Notes under the pieces: generated by a model
The model's database searches: none
Told to the model about the DNA's origin: nothing
What the model saw: only the letters and a program-made list of their open reading frames with translations
DNA from: Ulota crispa
Taxonomy: Eukaryota > Streptophyta > Bryopsida > Orthotrichales > Orthotrichaceae
Assembly: GCA_963920765.1 (NCBI GenBank)
Contig: OY987242.1
Coordinates: 20,484,002-20,548,001 of the forward strand
DNA: 64,000 bases
Direction: 5' to 3'
Program-made: the position numbers and the translations under genes
Shown here: piece by piece, positions 1 to 13,524 of the stretch
Layout: the number at the start of each line of letters is the position of its first letter
Position numbering within the stretch: position 1 is the first letter of the stretch

Positions 1-52
1 TCTGCATTTTTCTGTACTTTTTTTTTTCTTTTTTTTGCTTTGGTAAAAATGA

Positions 53-1862
<1,810 letters not shown>

Positions 1863-2778
1863 TGGCACTGGGTGATGCATGGAGTTTGAAGATTAATTAG
1901 AGTGCATATTTTTTAGTTTCAGTATAGCCTGAGACATCTTATTGCTGACGGGGACTCCTTCCCGGGTTCACGAATTTTGAAAAATCAATTCCTACTGTAG
2001 AAAGATTGTTGAAATCGTATTTTGTCTACGGCTTAGTTCTGTATACAGATATCTCTCATTACAGGTATACAGTGGAGCGAATACTTAACAAACACTAGCT
2101 GACATATTTGGGTTCACCAGAATCAGCATGATGTGCTTTCTAATTCCATGGAATCAAATAATTTTTTGTTTGACAGGGTTTATGTTGCCAGCTCATGTAT
2201 CGACTCTAGATCGTCATTCTCAGGCCACAGGCAAAGGATTAAGAGAGAATAGACGCTCGGAGTTCTTCTGTCAATCAGATTGCTGCTAATCATAATCTCA
2301 TAAGTAGCTCTTTACATTGAGGTCAGGGTACGTTGGCAGTATGGCTTGGTGAATTATCAAGATCCAGATGGAAAGAGGAAAAGATAACTAACTCAAATAA
2401 TTTGTAAGCGTTTGTTGAACAATCCGTGCCTAAGCACCCCATCTTTGATTCTTGACTCCCAATTGATCAATTGACACCTGCCAATGAAATATAAATGTAT
2501 AATGAAGTTTGATTTCCCACATAATAGCTGAATTAGAACCTCAAAATTTCCTGCTCCACAATTAGCAGACTTATCACTAAGTTTGGTATAATGTGGTTCT
2601 TCTTTCCCAGAAGTACTCCTTGTGGAGTATAGGAACGTAGTTCTGAAATCACTTTCTTCTGCAAGCCAGATGTGACACCCTCAATTGATCTTATCTAAGC
2701 AATCAGGAGACTAAGTGTCTCCAATAAAAGAACTGTACAATAGACGGAATAAGAACTAAGCACACTATTCAGGTGTAT
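1863..2778. other. Spacer downstream of TPI; no gene seen
   Basis: Holds the TPI 3' UTR and the 3' flank of the convergent minus-strand gene. No coding signal or repeat family member was recognised. Confidence 0.5.
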
Positions 2779-4482
2779 TTACAAGCGGCTCCTGATATGA
2801 ACATTTATAGCTGAGCCGCTGATGCGTGGCATAGATTCATGCAAATGCTTGGAGTTTCGAGCCCACACGACAACCGCAACCAGAGTGGCCAAGATGATAG
2901 CTCGATGATGCGTAGTATTCTGATCCCAGGTCGCAGGGATCATGCTCCTCTCCAGAGCTTGCAAGTATCTGGTCAAATGCTTCGTAACAAGAGCATTCAG
3001 CTGGTGAATGGAGAACTTTTTGTTGACACTTTTTGAACTTGTCACCTGCTCTAGGGCGCTCTCTTCCACTGCACCAGTAACCACCACAGCCATGTCCTCA
3101 AATCAGCTTTTCAGTTCCAACTCACGCAAGCAAAAAGAATTCTCCAAGCCAAACCGGATGGATCCACTCACCAGACGTTTCGAGTTTCATATCGCCATCA
3201 CCAGAGGGAGCGTCAGTTGTCAAATGTTTTTCAGGAATTCCATCATCCCGAAACTCTTCCTCTCGGGACACATCTTGTCCTTGGCTAAGGCTCTTGTCAT
3301 GTTGTCCAGTGCCAGGTCCATCATCCAGCTCCGGCGAGAATGTCACGCCAGAATCATCTGGTTTTTGTATGACTGAATCTCTTGAGGGTGATGCGCATTC
3401 GCTTTGAATGGCAGCCACGTCGTTAATCAGCTCCAGCGAGAATGTCACGCCAGAATCAGCTGGTTTATGTTGGAGTGGATCTCTTGAGGGAGACGTGCAT
3501 TCAGTTTCAATGGCAGCCACGTCGTTTTCAGCAAGAAATGTTGGATTTTCACAAGTATCAGACTGCTCGTGTTCCACCGTAATATGCCTCGAGCAACTGC
3601 TTTCACAATCCTCATTGTCAAGCAGCTTCACAGTATTTGACTCAGCATTGATGATAGTCTCCTGCAGGGAGGCCATTTCGGTTTCATCAATCCTGCAATC
3701 TTACGGCAGATTTAAAGGTGAATGTAAAATTGTTGGCGCTTAAGTCTCATTCGGTGAAAGTATCGAGAGTGAGAGAGGACTACCTTTCCAGAGACAATGA
3801 TTTCAGCGAGTTCAGGCTCACAAGCTCCGGAGGCTGCTTCCTCAACTTTGATTTCTTTCTCTGTCACTCGTCTGCCTGCATCCATTCATATCCAGAACCA
3901 GATGAGCAAATGTGGACGGAATGCAAATCACTTGCTACTTGTACTGAACGGGGGTTCAAGTAATACGATTCAACATTGCTTTAACTTATGACACAAATTT
4001 GAGAATAAAATCATAAGAATTTTTTAATGACAAAAACGTGTATGCAAGAATATAAACAGCAACAATATTCTCACCATTGTTGACTTGGAGATTTCCAACT
4101 TTAGCAACCCTGAACACAAAAACGCGTCGAATCCAGGTGATAAGCTCCGTCACTTTTGTGATCCTGCACACGCCACTCAAGTTAAACTTTCTCCCACTAT
4201 ACCCTGGAAACAAGTTTCAGGATAACTGGTTTTGATAACTCAAGTAGCGAGTTAGAATGAGTGTCGCCGTCGGAGGTACACCGTAATACTTATACCTAGC
4301 CTTAATGATTCCACCTCCATCTGTACGTTATAAAGTAGGAGGATTGAATTGAGCAAGCAACAGTAAAGAGCTTAATTACCAGTGTCTGACGCAACAAAAC
4401 AAAAACTTACATTCGTCGAAAGAAACCTAACCCGCTGCTGCTGACGACGATAGCTCCCTCCCTTTGCTGCAACAGGCTCCAT
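2779..4482 (-). CDS. Unrecognised six-exon gene: 365-residue protein with two 33-residue repeats and a C-terminal membrane segment
   Basis: Exons on the minus strand: 4482-4411, 4320-4296 (25-nt microexon), 4203-4075, 3875-3784, 3661-3172, 3068-2779. Together they give 1098 nt, 365 residues plus TGA, with every phase matching. The ATG at 4482-4480 is followed by a strong donor (AAT|GTAAGT). Residues 1-105 are basic and contain GNLQVNNG. Residues 107-269 are acidic and probably disordered, and carry two tandem 33-residue repeats (152-184 and 186-218; NDVAAI...SPSRD...DSGVTFS.EL). Residues 271-320 look helical (LTRYLQALERSMIPATWDQ). Residues 326-339 form a hydrophobic stretch (IILATLVAVVVWAR) near the C-terminus, suggesting a tail-anchored membrane protein. 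I do not recognise the family. The last acceptor (GGTGCAG) and the microexon are inferred from phase and need transcript support. Confidence 0.68.
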
Positions 4483-5307
4483 GTCTCACTGCAAGAAGGA
4501 AGCCATTAAATCCATCAATTCCCGAAATTCTATCAATTCTATCTCAAACAACAATATTGTAACGCGCACGTCTTCGGAACTCGAAGAGAAAGCAGAAGTC
4601 GCTCCCAAAAAAATCAAGAACTTCCCAAGGGTCGCCATTTCAGAAAAAAATTGCTAAAAAATCTCCAGGCGCGGTTTGCCTTGCATAAATTTACGAAGAC
4701 ATATTGAAGGTACTCGGAGCTGCATGCAAGACAGGTTTCTCACCGAGGTATCAAAGCAGGATCAAGAAGTCGATGTCCATGCTGAATTCGTGGCGGTGGC
4801 GGGTGTTGCACTCCATCTTCAACCAAAATGGCTAACCCTACGCCGGGATCCATCTTCCAGAAGGCTGGCGCTGCTGTGGTTGCGCAATCTCTGGTTCCAC
4901 TGCTCCTCAGAATCGCAGTCGATCGAGACGCCTTTCGCTTGCCCGGGTACCTTTTCCTCCTCGGATACCTGACATCTCTGGATCTCGCCCTTGCTCGTCT
5001 TTGTTCGTCTTTGCTCGCCTTTGCTCGCCGTGGCTCGCCGTTGCTCCTGACCACAGGGAGTGCAGTAATCCAGAGCAGCACAATTCGGGACATCCAGAGT
5101 TGCAAAGAGAGGAGCCAATTGGACCTCAAATCATCAACAACCTCCGACGAGTCAAAGATGCGGATCGCACGACTGCAACTCCTCCCTCAAAGGAAGACAC
5201 ACGAAAGTAAAGAGATTCACCGAAATGGCACGTAACATGCTAGGACCGGTTCACACTACAAATTTATAACATCTGTTTTGTTGATATCCTACGCATTTTA
5301 ATTCTTA
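4483..5307. other. GC-richer spacer with a short tandem repeat; no gene recognised
   Basis: Probably contains the promoter of the minus-strand gene ending at 4482. A roughly 10-bp imperfect tandem repeat (units like TTTGCTCGTC) lies at about 4985-5050. Overlapping open frames on both strands (4828-5235 +, 4740-5129 -) look like products of base composition and the repeat. Confidence 0.4.
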
Positions 5308-5665
5308 CTCCCTCCGTCCCAAAATGATCTTCCTGTTGAACCTTTATAGTGTCCCAAAATGATCTTCTTGTTGTAAGAGGAAGGGAGCTAGTGACACTTG
5401 CATATAGTCCAAAAGCATGGGCATGCTAGCCAATCCCATGCCATCAAGTGAGTGACCACCAGTGCCCTTCAAAAATGCCTCAAAAATTCAATTTTCAAGC
5501 ATTTTGAAATCACACTTTGAAGACTAATTTGAAACTCAAAATTTCATAATAGTAGGACAACATCAAAGTCTATTCACAGGTCAAAAAACATATGAAAAAT
5601 GGTTCTTTTCAAGCTTAATACATAACATTTTGTGTAACAAGAAGATCATTTTGGGACAGAGGGAG
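5308..5665. mobile_element. Stowaway-type MITE, copy 1
   Basis: A 358-bp element flanked by TA on both sides (5306-5307 and 5666-5667). It begins CTCCCTCCGTCCCAAAATGA and ends with the inverted counterpart TCATTTTGGGACAGAGGGAG. This is the classic plant Stowaway terminal inverted repeat of the Tc1/mariner superfamily. Just inside the left end the segment CCCAAAATGATCTTC is repeated after about 38 bp. No coding capacity. A closely matching copy lies at 19581-19939. Confidence 0.92.
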
Positions 5666-5679
5666 TATAATTTTGTATG

Positions 5680-5990
5680 TTTCTAAAAGACCTTTGTCCC
5701 TAGGGGGACAATTAGGATTTTGGGCATGTACTTACAACTAAACTACTTTGTGTGATTTTTGAGAATTTTATGGAAGATGGGGAATTCAAAGATATGCTTG
5801 GGCATCTAATTATTTTTTCATTCTGACATTTATTGAAGAAGTTATGTAAAAAATTATCAAAACTAGGGGAGGAGGGGCAATTTAGCCAGCCCAAAAAAAT
5901 CTATGAAAATTGCATTTTTTAAAAATAAAACTTGAAATTGGTTCTTTGTATTTACATATATGAGGGAACCTTTGAATCATTCCATTTCAA
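5680..5990 (-). mobile_element. Truncated end of a TTAA-type element (family A), reversed
   Basis: Aligns with the right end of the 31814-32756 element read in reverse: shared blocks include ATTTATTGAAGAAGTTATG and GGGCATCTAATTATTTTTTC. The outer TTAACCCC terminus is lost near 5685. Similarity stops exactly at the TTAACCCC at 5991, suggesting a later insertion there. Confidence 0.6.
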
Positions 5991-6178
5991 TTAACCCCTA
6001 AACGCCCAAGGGGGTAAGGGCAAAACATAAATGCATTCTAAATTGATACTTTTGTGATTTCAATGAAGTTTGTTTCAAAAAAGAAATAAGAATCATGATG
6101 TTTAGTAATTATCAATATGGTCAAACATTCAAAAAAAGATATGTACTCTTATTTAATGAATTCAGAAGCATTTACCAT
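5991..6178. mobile_element. Left-end fragment of another TTAA-type element
   Basis: Starts TTAACCCCTAAACGCCC at 5991 and runs to the next TTAA start at 6179. No matching right end was found, so it is probably a partial copy or an overlapped insertion. Confidence 0.4.
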
Positions 6179-6182
6179 TTAA

Positions 6183-8748
6183 CCCCTAAAGTACCAAGCC
6201 CTTTTTAATGTGAAAATCACTAAAAGTTGCCACTTCTAGGAGGTTTAGTAAAAAGGGATTTTATGTTTTGTTTTTGGGAAATCCAGTCGTACGATCTTGC
6301 CCCATATTAGAAGATGAGGTACTTGTGGTAAAAAAAATCAGCTCATTCCAAATGGAGAGAAGTGAGATATTTACATCTAAAGTGAAAAAAAAAAGCTCTT
6401 TTCCATGTTGTCCAAAAAATTTAGAAGCTTTTAACTACTCTTATAAACATGATATTCATTAAATTGGGAAAACGTGATTCCCAAGTTGTACTTCACGTGA
6501 AACTGAAAATGTCACCTTAAACCCATTTGAGAGGTTTAAGGTGATCACCTTAAATCTAGTTAGTGAACTTTTTGTCCAAAATTTCAGAAGTATTGTTGTT
6601 TCATGGAATAAATAGGTCCCGTTCTTGACTTCTTGGGTAATAAAGAGCGTATTTTTGGAAGATATATATCTCATTTCATTGGAAAACAATCAAGCGCACA
6701 CTTGACAAAAAAGGGCCAAAATTCCCAAAATGTTCACAAGTTCCCAATTTAATGAATATGCCATTTATAACAAAAAAACTGCTCTACTCAAAACTCGGGG
6801 GGGTCACACCCCTTTACAATTGGATACCACCTGCAATAATGGGATAATTAAATGGAGGGTATTTAGATTCTTTAAGGTAATTTTTACCTCCCTTTCTTTA
6901 AATAAAAAGCTACTTTAGTGTATTTTAGGGTACCCTATGCTTATTTTTAAATGGTTATATGACCTAATTTTCCAAACCCTATTTTTTTACAAATACAAAA
7001 GTATCATAAGAAAAAATTATGTGTATACAATGGGTTTATAAAAGACTTTGGCCCGCAAGATAATAGCATAAGAATTTAACACATAGCAAGTCCTTCATAC
7101 CATACTTACAAAGCAACCTTCTTAAACCCTAATTCATTCCTAAAAATCCAGATTACCCTCAACCACATGCATACTCAAGAAACGAGAAATGATGAGTTTT
7201 GAAGCACTGAACTCTAAAATGGGAAAAAAAAAGGAAAGGAAAAAAACCAGGCAAAGGACAGCAAGTAAGTCTGAGCATGAACCTGAGTTCTTACTGTCAA
7301 GAACTGCAAAAAATACTGAGTGGTAATGCCGACATCCACCACCGTCGTTGGTGGTTGAAAATAAGAAATTCAACCCTGAATGCGCCAACAAAGAAAACAA
7401 ATTCATAATTGAACGCAAATTCCACAAAGCTCACACTCCCGCACTTACAAGTACAGCGCTGTGACAAAAAATTTGTAAGGAGGATGAAAAGCTTCAATTG
7501 TATAGCACCCTTGTTGCCACTTTCAACGCACTCATATAATCCGGGCGGATAAAAATTGCAAACATCATGAAAACAATCTCAAATATGAAAATCCTGAGTG
7601 CTAGTAAGAGCAACGATAAGCTTAGCATAACAACATGTAAAGAAGCTAGCGTATAAATAATCCAATGTGCTTGCCAGTACAAACCCTACTCTCGAGATTC
7701 TACAACAATGCCAGCCTTTACCAACATGCCTCACCCTTCTTCAATTATCCTTCAGCCTGTTGCTAAACCCTGCACCGTTACAATCCAAAACCTAGAAAGA
7801 AAAAACCATTTTTCATCCATATTGCTCCTGAACTCTAAACCCTATACTCATCCTACTAAACTCTTTTAGGATAATTCTATAATTCCCACCCTATTTTTTT
7901 TCTACAATATTCTAAAATGGAGGATTATACACCACCCTATTTTACATATAATGAAGTAAGACATATTTTTCCAATACTATGTTAAATCTAAAAAAGATAT
8001 AAAATTTATCTCCGATGAATAAAATTGACCCTATTTTTTATCTCATGTAGTTTACTAAAAATTGGAGAGTGACCTCCCCGAGACTCAAAGTTGTGCTTTA
8101 TTTTTTCCATGTGGGAGATCAAGTTAGGTATGTGTGAGAGAATTTTCAAATCAATTGGAACTATACAACACATGGGAAAAAAATAGTATGTAAAAAGAAG
8201 TAGAGAATGAGTCAAAACACGAAATTGTTAAGAATTTAATTATTGAAATAAAAATTGCAAATCCCAACAATGATAATGTTTTCATAAGCAATCTGCTTCC
8301 TTTGGTTTAATTTTTTTTCCAAAATATTGAAAATTGAGTAAAATAAAGGACTTCAAAGTTTATTTTAGAGTAAAGAATCTAGAACTACCCTCAAACAAAA
8401 ACTCCTCATAACTTTCATCTTATTGATTTGAAATTGAATGATTAAAAGCTTCTCACGTATAAAAATATCTAAAAAACCAATTTCAAATTTTATTTAAAGA
8501 AAATGTAATTTTTACAAAAGTTTTTGGGCTGCCCAAACGGGCGGTCCTCCCCAAATTTTCAAAAATTCATGCATAATTTCTTCAATAAATGTTGGAATGA
8601 AGGAAAAATTAGATACCCACAAAAAATTTTGAATTCCCATTCTTCCATAATAATTTCAGAAAATCACACAAAGTACTTAGCCATAGGTACATGCCGGAAG
8701 TCCAACTTGTCCCCCAAATCCCCCAAAGGGACAGTGATCCTTTAGGGG
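6183..8748 (+). mobile_element. Long TTAA-bounded element (family A), with a nested insertion
   Basis: Bounded by TTAA at 6179-6182 and 8749-8752. The left end CCCCTAAAGTACCAAGCCC and the right end GATCCTTTAGGGG are inverted. The first 260 bp and the last 700 bp follow the 943-bp copy at 31814-32756, but the middle (about 6455-8030) is extra. That middle starts with a family B motif block, including the palindrome at 6535-6554. No transposase-like reading frame was seen. Open frames such as 7140-7427 (-) have low complexity and are not credible genes. Confidence 0.7.
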
Positions 8749-8882
8749 TTAAACACGCATCACCTAACAACCTTAGTACGAGTGACTGCCAGGCTGATAT
8801 TGCACCTAATTTTGATCAATGCTTCCTCTATTCCTCATTCATAACAAAACGTTTTGAGTCTCACAATCCATTGAGGGTATCA

Positions 8883-9302
8883 GAGCATCTCCACCCTTCC
8901 TCGCCACACGGGCAAATATTGGGCCCAGGGTTCTTGCGGCTGCAAGCTGAGGTCCACCGGGGACTCGCGAAACGCCAGAATTTCTCCGGCCTCGCTAAGA
9001 CGCATCTCCTCCGAGACACCAAGCTGCAGTGTCTTCATCAAATTTCCCCGAGCTTGAATCTCGTGTCTTCTAGTGTCTTTTTTTGGAAATTAATCCAAAA
9101 GCTTAGTTGAAGAACTTTCAGCCTTGATCAATAGATGCCACGGAGCTCGAAATTTCAATTGCGGCCCCACCCGTATCCTTTGACGACTGAGTTTTTTGGC
9201 CAACGGTGGACCTCCCACCCGGAGTCACCCTCGCCATAAAGATTTGCGCTCGCCACACCCCGTTTGGTGTGCTCAATTTATCGAGAAAGGGTGGAGATGC
9301 TC
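8883..9302. mobile_element. MITE with GAGCATCTCC termini, 3-bp TCA target duplication (PIF/Harbinger-like)
   Basis: A 420-bp element with about 21-bp terminal inverted repeats (GAGCATCTCCACCCTTYCTCG), flanked by TCA at 8880-8882 and 9303-9305. The interior is GC-richer than its surroundings. Three-base target duplications fit the PIF/Harbinger (Tourist) group; superfamily assignment is inference from termini only. Confidence 0.7.
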
Positions 9303-9585
9303 TCAGGCTTCAGCTGTTATGTAGCTTCTGCTTATCAATACTGAAACTAGTAAGTACAGTTGATTCAACTCGGAATTTACTTACAAGCTGTCCTTGTAAT
9401 CTTCTTTACGTCGCCCATATAGTTTGCAGCGCCAACGATCGAAAAGCCCATTCAGAACGTCCAGGGCTCAGTTTACAAAGACAAATAAAAACCAACTCCA
9501 TGTTAGTCGTAAATCTGGCGCATCACCCAAGCAAAGCACTGTGCAAAGAGGAGATGTTGAGCTGCGCATATTGTACCTTCAATCA

Positions 9586-9838
9586 CCATATTCAAAAAAA
9601 AGGGGAAAAAAGGTATAATTTGGGACTTTCAGACGGCTTTCAAAAGTTTGAGGTGATCTCCTCAAACTGAGTTCAGCATTTTATTTTGTACACGTGTCCT
9701 CACCTGAGAGGAGGGATTTGTGAGGGAAAAAATCTTAGTGGCTTAGATTGAATTTGATACCTTTGAATCTAACTTTTTGGGTTTGAGGGGAAGTACAAGT
9801 TGGGACACCTCTTTTTCCCAATTTATCAAATAGTGTTT
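9586..9838. mobile_element. Family B element (TAAATTGGGAAAAA ends, CACCTTAA-type motifs)
   Basis: The right end, read in reverse, is AACACTATTTGATAAATTGG, followed by AAGTACAAGTTGGGAC-type sequence as in the 52965-53213 copy. Contains the near-palindrome GTTTGAGGTGATCTCCTCAA (9646-9665). The left end is eroded. Confidence 0.5.
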
Positions 9839-10560
9839 TGAGGAGAAATTCTGAACAAGTCAGCTTTACGTGTGCTAACACACGTGCATTATCGTCTTGA
9901 CATGCTAAAAAAATGAGCAGAGCTGGGGTAAAGATTACCCTTACTCTTCGAATGCAAGGTACAACAATAATCACAGTAAAGGGCTGGCGAATTCGTCGCT
10001 TGCAGATTTGGTGAGGGATCTGAGTTATAATTGATGAAAATACAGAGGTACTCCGAATATCTGTGTTGGAACCGTAAGAAGGTATCCCCTTTCTCTATTC
10101 TGTAACTTTTAAAGAAAACATGACCACTAAACTTAATAATGAGCATACTTACAGGCAGAGAGATAGCATAATTGAGGTTGTAAAATAACTAGAACAAGAC
10201 TCAAGATTTCAATAGTTGCTTAGAGCATTGGCATGTCTCCAACATTCTTTGCAAGCAACCGAGGGACAGCAACAAAACAGCAATAGCGGTATCAGAGGAG
10301 ACTTGGATTTTGGGCGTAGAAGATCAATATTCCCTCCTCTACAAAAACGAACTCTATTTTGCCCGGAGCTTGGAAGTTATAAAACCAGTAACGTTTATAA
10401 CATAAATATGAACATATTTATCCCACAATTGCGAAAATCGAATGCTAAATGCGTGATATGAATAGAATTCAAACCTTTGATCAAAGAGTCTTTGCAACGA
10501 TTACAGTCCACTGTTCTACTAAACAAGAGTAAGTGCCGGAATGCCCACACGGCCGATCAA
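9839..10560. other. Spacer; no gene recognised
   Basis: Moderate GC, no transposon ends seen and no convincing exon. It could be untranslated sequence of a transcript from the minus strand (see 11800-13524). Confidence 0.3.
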
Positions 10561-10634
10561 TGCTTCCACTGAGAGTTGAACTCAGGACCTCCCGCTTACT
10601 AAACGGGTGCTCTAGCCAACTGAGCTATAGAAGC
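10561..10634 (-). tRNA. tRNA-Thr (anticodon AGU)
   Basis: Read on the minus strand, the 74-nt sequence folds as a cloverleaf. The acceptor stem pairs GCTTCTA with TGGAAGC, with discriminator A and no encoded CCA. The A box is TAGCTCAGTTGG and the B box GAGTTCAACTC. The anticodon arm CCCGT-TTAGTAA-GCGGG puts AGT at 34-36, reading ACU threonine codons after A34-to-inosine editing. There is no intron. No clear poly-T terminator follows within about 25 bp, which is the one weak point. Confidence 0.9.
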
Positions 10635-11799
10635 ATACACCACACCTGTATCAAATACAGTGTGTTCGATCTCGGAATTCTGGCATGCTGCTTAGACCGC
10701 TTCCACCCTTTACAAATCTCCAAGGCAAAATGCGGTGCTCAAGTAAAAAAGTAGACTTTCTAGGTCTGTCCCAGATCTACTCTAAAATAATTACAAAGAC
10801 AGGACCCAAGGCTAAAGCATTCATCATTTTAACGTTTAAAACTTTCAATAATGAAACTATATCTTAAATTTTTTTACACAAAAAAAAATCATAAAGCACA
10901 TAAAAGTAGTTTTCAAGGATTCTGAAATCTTACACATATCAGTACTCAGATCAGGTCATCCATTCTAGATCGAAAACGTTAAATTCTTTTCGTTTCTCAC
11001 CTGCATAGTGATGACAACACTCAAACCAAAATATTTGTCAGGTCTACAGAGAAATACAAGACTCGACGTTGTTAGAAATTAGCAGAATGCAAGGGTCTCA
11101 TGTGAAAATCCCCTTGTGAGTATCAGTTTTCACATGAATTGTTCAAATTATGTCCTTTGTCCAGATCACCTAATAAAAAGGAAAAGTCAACAAGTGGGAA
11201 ACACTGAGATGCACAGAGAGATGCATACGGATTCCCCACAGGGGATTCACTATGGGACTTTGGTGTAAGCAAGTTTCTGTATAACCTCAAACAAACTGCA
11301 AAGACCCGTCAATCTGACTCCACTAAGTATTAGAATTCACTTGATTTGATCACGATACAATGCCACGAAAGAACCAATCATACACAACAAATGTAGCGAT
11401 AGTAACTTCTACGCAAAAGAAGAAAAAATAGACAAACATATTGAAACAGATAAAACTATGGAAAATGGTTTTCTGACGAAACCCTTCAGTCCACCCTTAG
11501 AAAAATCTGGAATCCAGCTGCAACCAGGTCGGAGATTTCAATAAAACAAACTACATAGCAAGAAGCACATTTGCCACATGAATGCAAGAGCTCAGACAGT
11601 ATCAGCTGTGCCATTGTAGCAACTGCCATTGACCTTTTCACAGTATTGGTAACCCCTCGACAATTGCAATGGAGAGTACTTTGTATCTCAGCCCACTCAA
11701 ATTGCCATAGCCTCTATCGTGCTTCCACATTCTATATCCCATCTGCTTGTCCAGGTCATACTAAAAATAGTTAGTGCCAAGAGGGAACAGATAACCTAC
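10635..11799. other. Spacer downstream (minus sense) of the exon-like block; no gene recognised
   Basis: AT-rich, without recognised transposon ends. A possible acceptor plus open stretch lies on the minus strand at about 11768-11640, but several frames are equally open, so no exon is called. Confidence 0.3.
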
Positions 11800-11872
11800 A
11801 TTCCGGCTTCCCTGACCATTGTCGGGGAGTGACGATCTCCTTCAATCCCGGGTGGTCCTTGCGGAAGCAGAA
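11800..11872 (-). other. Exon-like segment, unknown gene
   Basis: A 73-nt GC-richer block between a possible acceptor (TTTGCAAG) and donor (GGAAT|GTAGGTT). It is open in two frames, one reading FCFRKDHPGLKEIVTPRQW. I could not connect it to flanking exons with agreeing phases, nor recognise the product. It may be part of a minus-strand gene or a relic. Confidence 0.25.
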
Positions 11873-12825
11873 CTTGCAAATTTTCGCAAATGCTGTTTCC
11901 TAACACCTCTATTATATATGTAAATGATATCTTACACCATCAGCCTAACAAATTTCCAAATTTTAACTATATAAGCGACATAAAAAATGGTCCACAAATT
12001 GCATTACCGGTAGAAGATGTAAGTGTTCACGAACTATATTGCAGCGCTTACAGAGAAATTCAACATCCACAATGATATTTGACTTTAGTATATGCCTAGA
12101 CAATAGGTACTATACGAGGTTGCAAAGATAGCGAAGAAATCTGAGGCGAGCGTAAAGTTCGAGCCTATAACTTTGTAACACAAATGACTCCTCTGGGCTT
12201 GTGACATCAAGCACACTTGCGAAGATATGAGAGCGGATCACATGCAAAGTCTAGTGATACTAAACTCATATGGCGAGAAGAATCCTTCTCAAGCAACGCA
12301 CTACAATGCTACATATAATTCAAATTTACAACACAAGCTTCTTGTGTACGATGCGACCACTAAAGATATTATTTTGCTTCTTTTAGCATATCTTCAGAAA
12401 AGAACAGTGAAATCAGTTTCTACATACTAAACTTCCAGATATTTGCATAAGCATATTCCAAATCTGCTCCAACTACAAAGCCCGATTATAATCTATTATT
12501 AAAACCTATCACACGTAAGTAAAACCTATGCGACCACTAAACACATTAGTTATGTCATCTTCACAAAGAAGCATATCTTTGGAAGAAACCAATAAACGCA
12601 GATTCCACATACTAAATTCCAATCGTTTGCATCTACTTAATCCAATGCATCCACATATGGCTTACTAGAAAGGTACCGTTGATCTTAGAGAGTCAAAAAT
12701 CACAAACGCTCAACAAAACTCGCAAGGCGCCACGACTAAACTACAAAATCCATTAAAAGCTCCTTCATACTGATAGTACTAATATATTTGCTGCTTCACA
12801 CTTTCAAAGATCAGAGACACCAAAA

Positions 12826-13524
12826 TTAGTCACACTTCTTGGCCAATGTTGAAGTAGTTTGTGATTTCACAGCCCCGACTGAAAAAGTATGTATCACCAG
12901 TATATTAAACCTAACACACCATATTAGGTAAAGTGGGAAAAACGGAGGTAACATTTTGTACTTCACCTCAATCTTACATACAATAATTGTAGGCATAGCT
13001 ATAGCTTGAAGTTGAAAATTATTTGAAATTCTTGAAGACAATCACTGAGACTTCACTATTGTATAAGAAATTACATACTTTTTTTTTTATGTATTATGTC
13101 AAGTTTTACATAATGACAGAAATAGTGAAAGTCCCAAAATGTACTCTCTTTCCCAATTTACCTAATATGGTGTTCTATAGCCACAACCGAAATTATATAA
13201 TGAACTTATAACCAAAGTATCCTCCAACGCTATATTAAGTTAAAAGAAGAATGATTGCACATTGTTCAAAATGGAGGGTTGAAGTCATACCTTTTTTAAA
13301 CTGGTTATTACTCAATGTGCCTGCGGCCAGGAACATGACAAAACAGCGCATGGCTCTTGTTCCAGCAATCTGCCACCTTCACGCTCCAATTCTGTGGCAT
13401 TCCTTGGCAAAATGAGTTTAAAATTGAAAGTAGAGCGGCAAGTTTGGTGCAATATGGCGGCAAAGGAAAACAACGGTAAGCAAGAAGTGTGACTGAGAAG
13501 ACTGAAACGACGTGCACCAGACAT
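12826..13524 (-). CDS. Possible small two-exon gene, 66 residues, unknown function
   Basis: Exon 1 at 13524-13377 starts at an ATG and encodes a basic, hydroxyl- and hydrophobic-rich N-terminus (MSGARRFSLLSHTS...), resembling an organelle-targeting presequence. It ends at donor GAAG|GTGGCAG in phase 1. Exon 2 at 12878-12826 follows a strong acceptor (CTTTTTCAG) in the matching phase and ends TAA. A family B transposon (12916-13173) would sit in the intron, just upstream of the acceptor. The product is unrecognised and short, so chance is a real alternative. Exon 1 might instead splice to the block at 11872. Confidence 0.28.
12916..13173. mobile_element. Family B element, intact ends
   Basis: A 258-bp element with inverted ends ACACCATATTAGGTAAA followed by TGGGAAA. 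Inside each end is the conserved CATTTTGTACTTCACC-type block. No coding capacity. Target duplication not clear. Confidence 0.7.

Noticed and set aside
2779..3093. Start of a separate protein at the ATG near 3093
   Set aside because: The ATG is preceded by an in-frame stop and lies in what phase analysis shows to be the last intron; the frame is better explained as exon 6 of the 365-residue gene.
4740..5235. Overlapping open frames on both strands in a GC-richer patch
   Set aside because: Repeat-driven composition, no motif, and frames on both strands are equally open.
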